Part shown: in pieces, positions 1 to 6,700 of the stretch
How the letters are laid out: the number at the start of each line of letters is the position of its first letter
Position numbering within the stretch: position 1 is the stretch's first letter
Assembly: GCA_002310115.1 (NCBI GenBank)
Contig: DBYI01000032.1
Coordinates: 6,529-20,380 of the forward strand
Length of the DNA stretch: 13,852 nucleotides
Reading direction: 5' to 3'
From: Ruminococcus flavefaciens
GTDB taxonomy: Bacteria; Bacillota; Clostridia; Oscillospirales; Ruminococcaceae
Position numbers and translations under genes: made by a program
The notes under the pieces: model-generated
Database searches by the model: none
Seen by the model: the letters and a program-made list of their open reading frames with translations, nothing else
What the model was told of the DNA's origin: nothing

Positions 1-60
1 AAGGTGTTTTTTATTTTGGTTTATCACTCTCCAACCTTTCAACAAATTCCACAGGTCAAT

Positions 61-99
61 AAAATGAACTGTCGCAAAATTTGCACCAGTTCATTTTTT
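61..99. terminator. Hairpin with T-tract at the left edge
   Basis: Arms 61-71 (AAAATGAACTG) and 87-97 (CAGTTCATTTT) pair perfectly over 11 bp, and TTTTTT follows on the + strand. The minus strand also ends in a T-rich stretch, so it could terminate in either direction. The inside of the hairpin is itself a dyad centred on GCAAAATTTGC that almost matches a dyad inside the RhuM-Fic gene. No gene is visible on either side close enough to assign it. The rest of 1-222 shows no coding region I can support. Confidence 0.4.
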
Positions 100-135
100 G
101 CTGGGTTTTATAATTTCAAAAAACTATTGCTTTCT

Positions 136-168
136 TTAACCAGAAGTAAAAATCTTACTTCTGGTTAA
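136..168 (-). terminator. Perfect 14-bp inverted repeat downstream of the DUF7668-like gene
   Basis: Arms 136-149 and 155-168 are perfect reverse complements with a 5-nt loop (150-154). It lies about 55 nt beyond the stop of the minus-strand gene at 223-564, where a terminator is expected. It lacks an immediate T-tract in that direction, so it may instead stabilise the mRNA 3' end. Confidence 0.4.
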
Positions 169-222
169 TTCCATATTATAGAAGAATAAGGTATAATAAG
201 TTCATGACGCCCTTCTCTAAAG

Positions 223-564
223 TTAGTAGACATGAACCCCCTTAAGAGTGACTTTTTTCAATTCTTTTCCGCTAAAGTCAAACTCAAATTCCATAGACAA
301 ATCACTTTCTTCGCCATCAGCCCAAAAATCTGCAACAGCAATAGTTTTATAACCATCGATTGCTTCAAATGATGTGCCATCAAAAAAATCTGAGATCTCA
401 CATTCACATAGTTCATCAGGATAATCGTTTATTTCACATTCAATTTCTTCTTTTGTACAATCAACTTCAACCGTGTTATATAATTCCTCCCATTTTTTAT
501 TAAGTATAAGAACACTAACCTGATACATTATGTTTGTCATAATTCTTATCTGATGCCCATACAT
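223..564 (-). CDS. Small acidic DUF7668-like protein, probable immunity-type protein
   Basis: A 113-aa protein. I chose the ATG at 562-564 because GGAGG (575-579) lies 10 nt upstream. A longer reading back to 633 adds 23 residues that do not look like part of the fold and would overlap the tail of the preceding small ORF. The middle holds an acidic run (TKEEIECEINDYPDEL), followed by a strand pattern ending in ADFWADGEESDLSMEFEF and a terminal GVHVY. This arrangement (helical acidic first half, W-x-D-E-x-SDL strand, short beta end) resembles the DUF7668 proteins I recall from toxin-immunity neighbourhoods; that assignment is from memory of the family, not a search. There is no signal peptide or membrane segment, so it is probably cytosolic. 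It is the last gene of a minus-strand set including a SUKH gene, which supports an immunity role. The target toxin is not present intact. Confidence 0.65.
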   Translation of the reverse strand: MYGHQIRIMTNIMYQVSVLILNKKWEELYNTVEVDCTKEEIECEINDYPDELCECEISDFFDGTSFEAIDGYKTIAVADFWADGEESDLSMEFEFDFSGKELKKVTLKGVHVY

Positions 565-571
565 AACAATA

Positions 572-691
572 TTACCTCCGATTCTTTGGAACTCTTGTAA
601 TAGTATCAAGATCAATACCAAGCATATATTCATGAGATTTTAAATGGTTTGAACTTTTATTAAGTGCCTTCCCATCCATCGAGATTTGGTG
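572..691 (-). pseudogene. Orphan open tail, possible C-terminus of a lost toxin
   Basis: Reading the minus strand from 691, an open frame of 39 codons ends at TAA (572-574), only 7 nt before the DUF7668-like start. It contains SMDGKALNKSSNHLKSHEYM followed by LGIDLDTITRVPKNRR. The basic, compact end of this peptide and its place just upstream of an immunity-type gene fit the C-terminal end of a polymorphic toxin whose body has been deleted. An in-frame TGA (692-694) closes it upstream, and the SUKH stop lies 14 nt further. The only internal ATG early in the frame is at 679, without a clear ribosome binding site. I do not recognise a toxin family with confidence. It could also be a chance frame. 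Confidence 0.3.
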
Positions 692-707
692 TCAGGTCAA
701 ATCAACG

Positions 708-1163
708 TTATATGCGATCTTCTAACGTTTCTATTACCCAATCAAGTATATCTCCGAAATCAAGATTTCTGCATATCTCGCCATGATCAACATACATTAT
801 CTCATCTGTTTCGGCATAAAAGCAAACACTTACGCCCCATCCTCCGAGTTCACCGATAACTACACATTCATCAGGAACATCACATGCTTTTTTATCATTA
901 TCTGTGATAAAATCCTTGGGTTCATAAAAAATAGCACTTCCTCTGTCGATTTCTGAGCTTTTTGAAAACCTGAGCCAATCTTTGTAGGACTCGGGTATTT
1001 TTATACCGTGTTCGCTCTCCCACGCTTTAATTTCATCTTCTGAGATATGATCATCGAATTTAAAAGCCCTCTCACCAATGTCCTCTATCCGTTGTCTGCT
1101 TAATTCAATGATAGTTTCAATGCGTTCAGTAAGATTGTTATTTGGTATTTCCGGAATATACAT
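708..1163 (-). CDS. SMI1/KNR4 (SUKH) family immunity-type protein
   Basis: A 151-aa cytosolic protein of normal length for SUKH domains. The family signature is clear: a helix (residues about 40-55, SEDEIKAWESEHGIKIPESY) leading into KDWLRFSKSS, then a GSAIFYEP strand, a central CVVIGELGGWGVSVCFYAE strand pair and a D-W-V-I-E-T-L helix at the end. In bacteria SUKH proteins act mostly as immunity proteins that bind and neutralise secreted nuclease or deaminase toxins. The ATG at 1161-1163 follows AAGGATG on the minus strand with suitable spacing. It starts 30 nt after the broken helicase stop and may share a transcript with it and with the DUF7668-like gene. No intact cognate toxin is present, so this is probably an orphan immunity gene protecting against toxins from competing cells. 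Confidence 0.85.
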   Translation of the reverse strand: MYIPEIPNNNLTERIETIIELSRQRIEDIGERAFKFDDHISEDEIKAWESEHGIKIPESYKDWLRFSKSSEIDRGSAIFYEPKDFITDNDKKACDVPDECVVIGELGGWGVSVCFYAETDEIMYVDHGEICRNLDFGDILDWVIETLEDRI

Positions 1164-1193
1164 AAAATCATCCTTTATTATTGTTCTAAGTAA

Positions 1194-1617
1194 TCATATT
1201 TCTTCTAAACCTAAAGACTTTAAGTAAGCGTATGTTCCGTCATAGTATTCAGGAATTCTTGTGGTATCTTCCCAGAATCCGCCAACAGTTTTATTTGCAT
1301 TTCCCTCGGGAACGCAGATAACCAGACCTTTTCTTGCACGGGTAAGCAGAACACGATAGGCATTAAGCATGTATTTTCTACGCTCCTGCATACTTTCGCT
1401 GTCGCCGTTCTGTTCATTCCATTTTGTCTGTCCGTTGAACTTATAAAAATGCCATTCGCCTTTTTCATAACGCATATCTGCATCCCACAGCAGACACGCA
1501 TAATCAAGCTCCAGTCCCTGAACCTGTATCTCGGTTGCAGCATCCTCCAGATAGTTGGAAGAACGTGTATCTGAAATGCTGATTTCAAGAGTTCACTTCC
1601 CGTAACACCGGAGTTTT
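1194..1617 (-). pseudogene. 3' fragment of a DUF2075 DNA/RNA helicase gene, frameshifted
   Basis: The last 93 codons (1475 to 1194) match the C-terminus of DUF2075 superfamily-1 helicases: ALLWD-like CLLWDADMRYEKGEWHFYKF, LNAYRVLLTRARKG (helicase motif VI with its Arg finger region), VPEG, TRIPEYYDGTYAYLK. The same frame continues upstream with ISDTRSSNYLEDAATE and IQVQGLELDYAC, also typical of the family, until a TGA near 1591. Just before that point the family-like text moves to another frame (KNSGVTGSELLKS, 1617 to about 1580). An indel near 1580 therefore shifts the frame, and everything upstream, including the Walker A and B motifs, is missing by 1618-1620. No start codon fits. The gene is broken; the full-length protein would have been several hundred residues long. 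Such helicases occur in defence and mobile islands. Confidence 0.8.
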
Positions 1618-1669
1618 TCAGAAAATATATCTATGAAAATTGAAAAAATTTTTCGACCCTGAGAATGCA

Positions 1670-1699
1670 AAAAAATCCCCGAAAAATCGGGGATTTTTT
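1670..1699. terminator. Strong rho-independent terminator, bidirectional
   Basis: Arms 1670-1682 (A-run then TCCCCGA) and 1687-1699 (TCGGGGATTTTTT) pair over 13 bp around an AAAA loop. The A-run and T-run flanks make it work in both directions. No intact gene ends here on either strand, so the gene it once served appears to have been lost in the rearrangement that truncated the helicase. Confidence 0.7.
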
Positions 1700-1730
1700 G
1701 TGAAATATCTATTTTGTAAAATAGACAAAG

Positions 1731-1750
1731 TGACCCGTACGGGAATTGAA
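1731..1750 (-). other. 20-nt fragment shaped like a tRNA 3' end (possible attachment-site remnant)
   Basis: On the minus strand the 20 nt read TTCAATT, CCCGT, ACGGGTC, A. These are exactly a 7-nt T-loop of the form TTCRANN, a 5-nt T-stem 3' strand beginning with the invariant C, a 7-nt acceptor 3' strand and a discriminator A. The nucleotide before the loop is T, not the G needed to start a T-stem, and no matching 5' half exists nearby. So it is a fragment, not a gene. Tyrosine recombinases of phages and integrative elements often use tRNA 3' ends as attachment cores and leave such pieces. No integrase is in the window, so this remains an inference. Confidence 0.4.
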
Positions 1751-1865
1751 AGTCTTGGAACGCTTTTCGGCACTTTTAGTAACATTCAGAATTTGCCGAA
1801 TTTACGCCAAATAACAGCAATTTACCAAAATCCGTTTTTGCCGTTTTTTTCTAACTTTTTGTACC

Positions 1866-1887
1866 AATAGCGGACAAATAGCGGACA
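1866..1887. repeat. Two tandem copies of an 11-bp unit
   Basis: AATAGCGGACA occurs twice in direct succession (1866-1876, 1877-1887). Short adjacent direct repeats of this type are common as recombinase-accessory sites at element ends, which fits the tRNA-like fragment 120 bp away, but chance is possible. Confidence 0.45.
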
Positions 1888-2007
1888 AAAAACACTTGAT
1901 ATACCCTTGTACTATAAGAAAAAACAGATTGAAAAAGAAATGAATAGCGTACAAATTAATGAAAAATCATGAGATAATACTTTAATTTAACAAAAATTTC
2001 GTTATGC

Positions 2008-2036
2008 TTGCTTTTTCAATCGAAATATGTTATATT
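2008..2036 (+). promoter_or_regulatory. Sigma-A promoter of the RhuM-Fic gene
   Basis: TTGCTT (2008-2013) and TATATT (2031-2036) are separated by 17 bp. Transcription would start near 2043, giving a very short leader of about 20 nt before the ATG at 2062, just enough for the AGGTG ribosome binding site at 2051-2055. Confidence 0.65.
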
Positions 2037-2061
2037 TTATAAAATAGGATAGGTGATATCT

Positions 2062-3012
2062 ATGGATAAAAATGAGATAATTTTATATGAGACTTCTGAC
2101 CATTCTGTGAAGCTCAATGTAAATACTGACGGTGATACAGTTTGGCTTTCAATGGATCAGCTTACAGACCTTTTTGAACGTGATAAATCCACTATTTCAA
2201 GGCATATCAGAAATGTTTTCAAAGAAGGAGAGCTTGAACGAGCGGCAACTGTTGCAAAATTTGCAACAGTTCAAACTGAAGGTGATCGTGAGATTACCCG
2301 TTACATTGAATATTACAATCTTGATGTTATTATATCAGTTGGCTATCGTGTAAAGTCTCAGCGTGGCGTTGAGTTCCGTAAATGGGCAAACAAGATACTG
2401 AAAGATTACATAATCAATGGCTATGCCGTTAATAATAAGCGTATAGAACAGATTGGTGAGGTTATACGCATTATGAAACGCGCAGAAAAACAGCTTGAAG
2501 TGGGACAAGTCCTGTCGGTTATAGAGAAGTTCAATGCAGCACTTGATCTGCTTGACGATTACGATCATCAGACCATGAAAAAGCCAACCGGAAGCAAAGC
2601 AGTTTATGTACTTGACTATGAGGAATGTCGTAAGGTAATCAGTGAGATGAAATTTGCTTCTGATAGTGAGCTTTTCGGCAACGAGAAGGACGACTCTTTC
2701 AAGGGAAGTATCGCTAACATCTATCAGGAATTTGGCGGCGTGGAGATATATCCGTCTCTTGAGGAAAAAGCGGCAAATTTGCTGTATTTTGTAACAAAGA
2801 ACCATTCATTCTCAGACGGTAACAAGCGTATCGCCGCAGCAATGTTCCTGTACTTCCTCGATAAGAACAATGCGCTGTTCCTTGATGATGCCAAGACAGA
2901 AAAGACTATTGCTGATCAAACGCTTGCGGCTCTCACTATTATGATTGCTGAGTCTCAGCCCTCGGAAAAAGAAATGATGATAAATGTTATCATGAATTGT
3001 ATGGTTAAATAA
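2062..3012 (+). CDS. RhuM-family protein with C-terminal Fic/Doc domain
   Basis: A 316-aa protein. I use the ATG at 2062 (AGGTG, 6-nt spacing) rather than the GTG at 2053, which would sit inside the ribosome binding site. The N-terminal half (about 1-135) is a RhuM domain: EIILYETSDHSVKLNV, a winged-helix-like DQLTDLFERDKSTISRHI, then YNLDVIISVGYRVKSQRG and FRKWANKILKDYI. A linker helix (about 140-175) leads to a Fic/Doc fold with HSFSDGNKR at residues 248-256. The Lys in GNKR resembles Doc (which phosphorylates EF-Tu) more than AMP-transferring Fic proteins, which have GNGR; the actual activity is not decided by this. No separate antitoxin gene is adjacent. The RhuM half may bind DNA and autoregulate or restrain the enzyme. 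It stands alone with its own promoter and terminator. RhuM-Fic fusions are known in mobile islands; the cellular role is unsettled. Confidence 0.9.
   Translation: MDKNEIILYETSDHSVKLNVNTDGDTVWLSMDQLTDLFERDKSTISRHIRNVFKEGELERAATVAKFATVQTEGDREITRYIEYYNLDVIISVGYRVKSQRGVEFRKWANKILKDYIINGYAVNNKRIEQIGEVIRIMKRAEKQLEVGQVLSVIEKFNAALDLLDDYDHQTMKKPTGSKAVYVLDYEECRKVISEMKFASDSELFGNEKDDSFKGSIANIYQEFGGVEIYPSLEEKAANLLYFVTKNHSFSDGNKRIAAAMFLYFLDKNNALFLDDAKTEKTIADQTLAALTIMIAESQPSEKEMMINVIMNCMVK
2247..2271. repeat. 25-bp perfect dyad inside the RhuM-Fic coding sequence
   Basis: Arms AACTGTTGCAAA (2247-2258) and TTTGCAACAGTT (2260-2271) pair perfectly around a single central A. It encodes the ATVAKFATV part of the RhuM domain, in the stretch between the DNA-binding-like segment and YNLDVIISVGYRV. 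A near copy (23 of 25 identical) sits in the hairpin at 67-91. Confidence 0.6.
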
Positions 3013-3021
3013 TCGCTTAGT

Positions 3022-3052
3022 AGCTGTATCTTAGGGTACAGCTGTTTTGTTT
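3022..3052 (+). terminator. Terminator of the RhuM-Fic gene
   Basis: AGCTGTA (3022-3028) pairs with TACAGCT (3037-3043) around an 8-nt loop, and a T-rich run follows. It lies 10 nt after the stop codon. Its left arm and start of loop (AGCTGTATCTTA) recur in the hairpin at 3337. Confidence 0.6.
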
Positions 3053-3062
3053 ATTATATCAC

Positions 3063-3131
3063 AGTCCGAGAGATTTCACAATTCCAATCCGATAGATTTT
3101 TAAAACTCAATCCGATACATTTCACAAGAAA
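3063..3131. repeat. Three imperfect tandem copies of a 23-bp unit
   Basis: Copies start at 3063, 3086 and 3109. Each begins with a variant of AATCCGATAGATTT, and copies 1 and 3 continue with CACAA. The exact 23-bp period places each copy about two DNA turns apart, as in iterated protein-binding sites or degenerate repeat arrays. Confidence 0.55.
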
Positions 3132-3336
3132 ACTTTTAATGTAACATGAAAGCGCCATGATGATGTTAGGATATATCTGGTTTTGCTATATTATCCGATC
3201 ATGCTTACGGATATAATTTTTGAATATCGAGGAAGTAGCGATAATCTAACTGTTCTTAAAAAATAAAGGTGTTTTTCTATTGATTCTGTTCGTAATTCGC
3301 ACATTTCCATATTTTTTTCTTTCCTAAATAAAAATT

Positions 3337-3374
3337 ATCAGCTGTATCTTAAAAAAGTTACAGCTGATTTTTTT
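3337..3374 (+). terminator. Second terminator, similar to the one at 3022
   Basis: ATCAGCTGTA (3337-3346) pairs perfectly with TACAGCTGAT (3359-3368) around a 12-nt loop, and six or more T residues follow. It shares AGCTGTATCTTA with the terminator at 3022 although no gene lies between the two. It would insulate the pilus promoter from read-through. Confidence 0.65.
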
Positions 3375-3631
3375 CTCTCCAATCAGAGAGGGATTTTTGA
3401 AATAAGAAAGATTGAAAAACGTATTGTATTTTAATTTATATACTACAAGTATTATAAAATCTCGAAATCATATTTCAAAGTCAAAGAATATATACAGCGT
3501 GGAAATAAAACTGTTAAAAAACAGGAAACAAAAAATTCACATTTAGTTGTAACAAATAACAAAAACAGTTGCTGAGATTTGTTGCGGTTTACAAAAACTT
3601 TCTCCTTATCGATTTTATATAAGGGTATATA

Positions 3632-3660
3632 TTGACAAAAAATATTTATAAAGTTATAAT
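3632..3660 (+). promoter_or_regulatory. Consensus sigma-A promoter of the pilus operon
   Basis: TTGACA (3632-3637) and TATAAT (3655-3660) are perfect consensus hexamers with the ideal 17-bp spacer. Transcription should start near 3667, giving a leader of about 94 nt. Such a strong basal promoter suggests that control, if any, comes from a repressor, phase variation or leader structure rather than from an activator. Confidence 0.85.
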
Positions 3661-3699
3661 AAAGCATGTAATAACGACATAAATATTATGTTGAAAATA

Positions 3700-3727
3700 G
3701 ATATAAGTTAATTAAGATACTTATATC
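3700..3727 (+). promoter_or_regulatory. Leader hairpin ahead of the tip gene
   Basis: GATATAAGT (3700-3708) pairs perfectly with ACTTATATC (3719-3727) around a 10-nt AT-rich loop. It ends about 17 nt before the GAAGAGAGGTG ribosome binding region. It could protect the 5' end of the mRNA or affect ribosome access; the stem is AT-rich and only moderately stable. Confidence 0.4.
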
Positions 3728-3760
3728 CGAGAATTTCAGACTTGAAGAGAGGTGAAGCTT

Positions 3761-6700
3761 TTGAAAACGAAGAATAAGAACAGGATATGGTCATTTATAT
3801 TGTCAGCTATGCTGAGCATCGAGCAGATCGCCTTTGCAATGCCTATGATTTCAAAAGCTGATACATCTTCATCGGCATATTCTAAAGACGAAGTTGATTT
3901 TCCGACTATCGCATCTTCAGATGATATATCTGCAAAGTTAGTGCATGATGATACACTTGTGGATAACGGTGATGGCACATTTACATTTACCTCCAAAATA
4001 ACTGCTGATTATTCATTCTCAGATATCAGCATGAGTCGACTAAAGAGTACCGATGGCGAGTATCCTTTGGACAAAGCAGGAAAATATCTGATAGAGCTTT
4101 GGGGCGGCGACGGAGGCGACGGAAGTGAATTCTTCCCGATGAGCTTTAAAGCTGGTAAAGGCGGAGCCGGCGGATTTGTTTACGGAATGCTTGACGTTTC
4201 AACAACAGATGCCGGTACGAAAAAGCTTGTATATGAAATAGGCAGTAAAGGTGAAAGCGAAACACGAAGTGTAACGGGCGGTGGTACTGCCGGTATCGGC
4301 GGAGGCGCCGGTGATGTCGCTATCTTCTCAGTTGGTGCAGGCGGCGGTTATTCTGCTGTTTATCTCGTTGATAATGGCGTTACTATTGGACAAGATGTTC
4401 CTAACGTTTCTAATTTGAGAGATGATCCAAGTAAAGTCCTGATGATTGCAGGCGGCGGAGGCGGCGGCGGCGCAGGAGCTTCACTGCACAGCCTTAACTT
4501 CCTTAGCACTATCTTCGGAGGCGAAGGAAAAGCCAACGGCGGTGACGGCGGATATTTCGAAAGCGAAATCAATGCTACACCGTCAATAGGCAAATTTGAT
4601 AAAACTAATACAGATAACGCTGCGTTCAGTAATTACATCGGAAAATACTATGCAGGCGAAAACGGTTCTACATCCGGTACTAAAAGTGCTTACGTCGGAC
4701 AGGGCGGTACTGACAGACCGGGTGAGATAGTTAAGAGCTTCATAGGATTTATCGAGGCATCATCTTATCCGAATGATTGGCAGAGGATTTTCCACCCTGA
4801 TGCTAAGCGCGGTATAGGTGGCAGAGGTAACTTCCGCGGCGGCGGCGGCGGCGCAGGTTTTGCAGGCGGCAGCGGCGGATTGCAGAATGAACCTCTGGAA
4901 GCAAGAAATATCGGCGGAGGCGGCGGTGGTTCATCTTACGTTGCAGCAGGAGCAAGTGATGGCGGTATCGCTGGATTTACTCCATTTGCTAATATTAGTA
5001 CTGAACAGCAGTCGTATTTCGTTGATAAAGATAAAAATACAAACGCAGCGACAGGCGGAGCGGTAGTAATCAGATATCTGCCTACCAGCGCTGATTATAG
5101 TTATCTTGAAAATGTAACTATCGAAGGAACTATTTCTGATTACTTCGATATTACCGGAACTTATATAAATAGTAAATCAACCGGTAACACGTCCGGTCCA
5201 ATTACTGCTGATGCGAATAACAAGATAAGCGTAAGCGGTTCGATTGCACCGAAAACCGATGGTCTTGAAAAAGGTCAGGCGCAGGACACATTGACTATAA
5301 GCCTTAAGCTTAAGCCGAAGGACGGCTTTGCAGGCGGAAACAACGTGCCGATATTTAGGAGTAATACATTCAAATGCTTTTCGGCAACGAATCCAGAGGA
5401 TAATAAGTGTGATATCGTTTACAGCAGTGCAGCCGGAGAAAATGTTACGAACGTAAATGTTAAGTATAATGTTAAGTTTGAACCTAATAACAACCTTACA
5501 AAAAAGGAAAACGAAACATATACCGAAGAAAATCTTTTTGTAAGTGGCAGGACAGAGTATAGCAGCACCGATCCGATGCAGGCATACATTAGCAGTATCA
5601 GCTATAAGGTCGATAATGTTGCATACACAGGCACTAACTCATTTACTGTAAGTGCTGCTGATGTAAGCAATAAGAAGAAAACTCATACGCTTACTGCAAT
5701 AGTAACATCTAAAGATGCCACCGAGGCGGAGGTCGGTTCGGCTGGAACCGGAATCATTAACAAAACAGCTACTGTCAAATGTATAGCTGAGGGCTCGACC
5801 ACTGTAGACGGATTTACAGTTAAGTCGGCTAAGAATCTCTCATATGACAAAACCTCTGATACATATGACTTTGATGTTGACCTTAATGTATCATTACAGG
5901 ATGATAAAAAGTTGGAGGCATATGCCCCTGTAACAACATCAGTTGTTATTGACTATGTTAATCCAAACACAGTTACGACAGTTACGACATCTGTTAGTCT
6001 TACTCCAGGCATCTATTACATAGAAGCATGGGGAGGAGATGGAGGAGAAGGCGGAGATAAAGAAAGAAAGCTATCGAGTTGGGCAACAGGCCCTGGTGGA
6101 AAAGGCGGTGAAGGTGGGTATAATTCAGGATATATTTGGGTTCAGAATGGTAATTTGACTTTAAACATTGATATAGGTGCCAAAGGTTTAAAAGGTACAA
6201 ATGGTGACGATTCCGATACTGGAGACGTTGGTGGCGGTGAAGGCGGATATGCAACATTTGTTTATGAAAAATCCGGAACAACAAAGAATTATTATATAAT
6301 TGCTGGCGGCGGCGGCGGCGGCGGTCAAGCTCTATTGTATGGTGCTTCTGACGGTGTTGGAAATAGTAATGATGCCCATATGGGTTTCTATGGACAAGAC
6401 GGAGGAACTACAAATCCTGCTTCTTCAACATCTGATTTATCAGTTTTTAAAGGAGAAAACGGTAAACAAATCAATAAAAACACATTTGTTAGAGATACTA
6501 ATTTTGTTTCTGATGAAGCTGTTCTTGCACAATACACTGCTGCTGGAGGAAAAAACTACACAAATAGTCAATATGTTAAAACGCTGGAAGATTTACTTCC
6601 TGATGACTTGTTAAAAATTGATTTTACACAGTATTTAAAAAATATAAAGCTAAGTTATAGTCAACTTAGTGGGCAAAGTATAAGTTATGTAAGATGGGTG

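Larger units (their letters stand above)
1618..2007. other. Gene-free junction between immunity patch and RhuM-Fic gene
   Basis: No convincing gene lies here. A 76-codon + strand frame (1640-1870) begins in front of a terminator hairpin, crosses it and crosses a reversed tRNA-like piece. Its internal VTRTGIE peptide is what a reversed tRNA 3' end gives when translated, so I treat it as spurious. The stretch contains the terminator at 1671, the tRNA-like fragment at 1731 and the tandem 11-mer at 1866, listed separately. The whole stretch reads as an element boundary. Confidence 0.5.
3053..3631. other. Gene-free spacer upstream of the pilus operon
   Basis: I find no supported gene here; the one minus-strand frame (3452-3667) is a low-complexity AT-rich reading that overlaps the promoter of the pilus operon. 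The spacer contains the 23-bp triplicate repeat (3063-3131), a weak dyad TATCCG/CGGATA (3192-3197, 3208-3213) followed by a T-run, and the terminator at 3337. From about 3380 to 3630 it is AT-rich without recognisable structure. Confidence 0.5.

Noticed and set aside
1731..1750. Considered as a real tRNA gene
   Set aside because: Only the last 20 nt of a tRNA shape exist; the T-stem 5' strand, anticodon arm and D arm are absent.
1640..1870. 76-codon + strand frame (1640-1870) containing VTRTGIE
   Set aside because: It reads through a terminator hairpin and a reversed tRNA-like piece, and has no convincing ribosome binding site; such peptides are a by-product of translating reversed tRNA ends.
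3452..3667. 71-codon minus-strand frame rich in Phe, Ile and Cys
   Set aside because: AT-rich intergenic DNA with no ribosome binding site; it overlaps the consensus promoter of the pilus operon.
4360..4593. Poly-proline frame on the minus strand opposite the glycine-rich domain
   Set aside because: It is the mirror of GGC/GGA glycine codons and has no start signal.
4440..4940. GGCGGCGGC-type runs considered as a phase-variable simple repeat
   Set aside because: Runs are short and mixed (GGC, GGA, GGT), and all changes would be in multiples of three within the glycine-rich domain; no frameshifting tract is visible.
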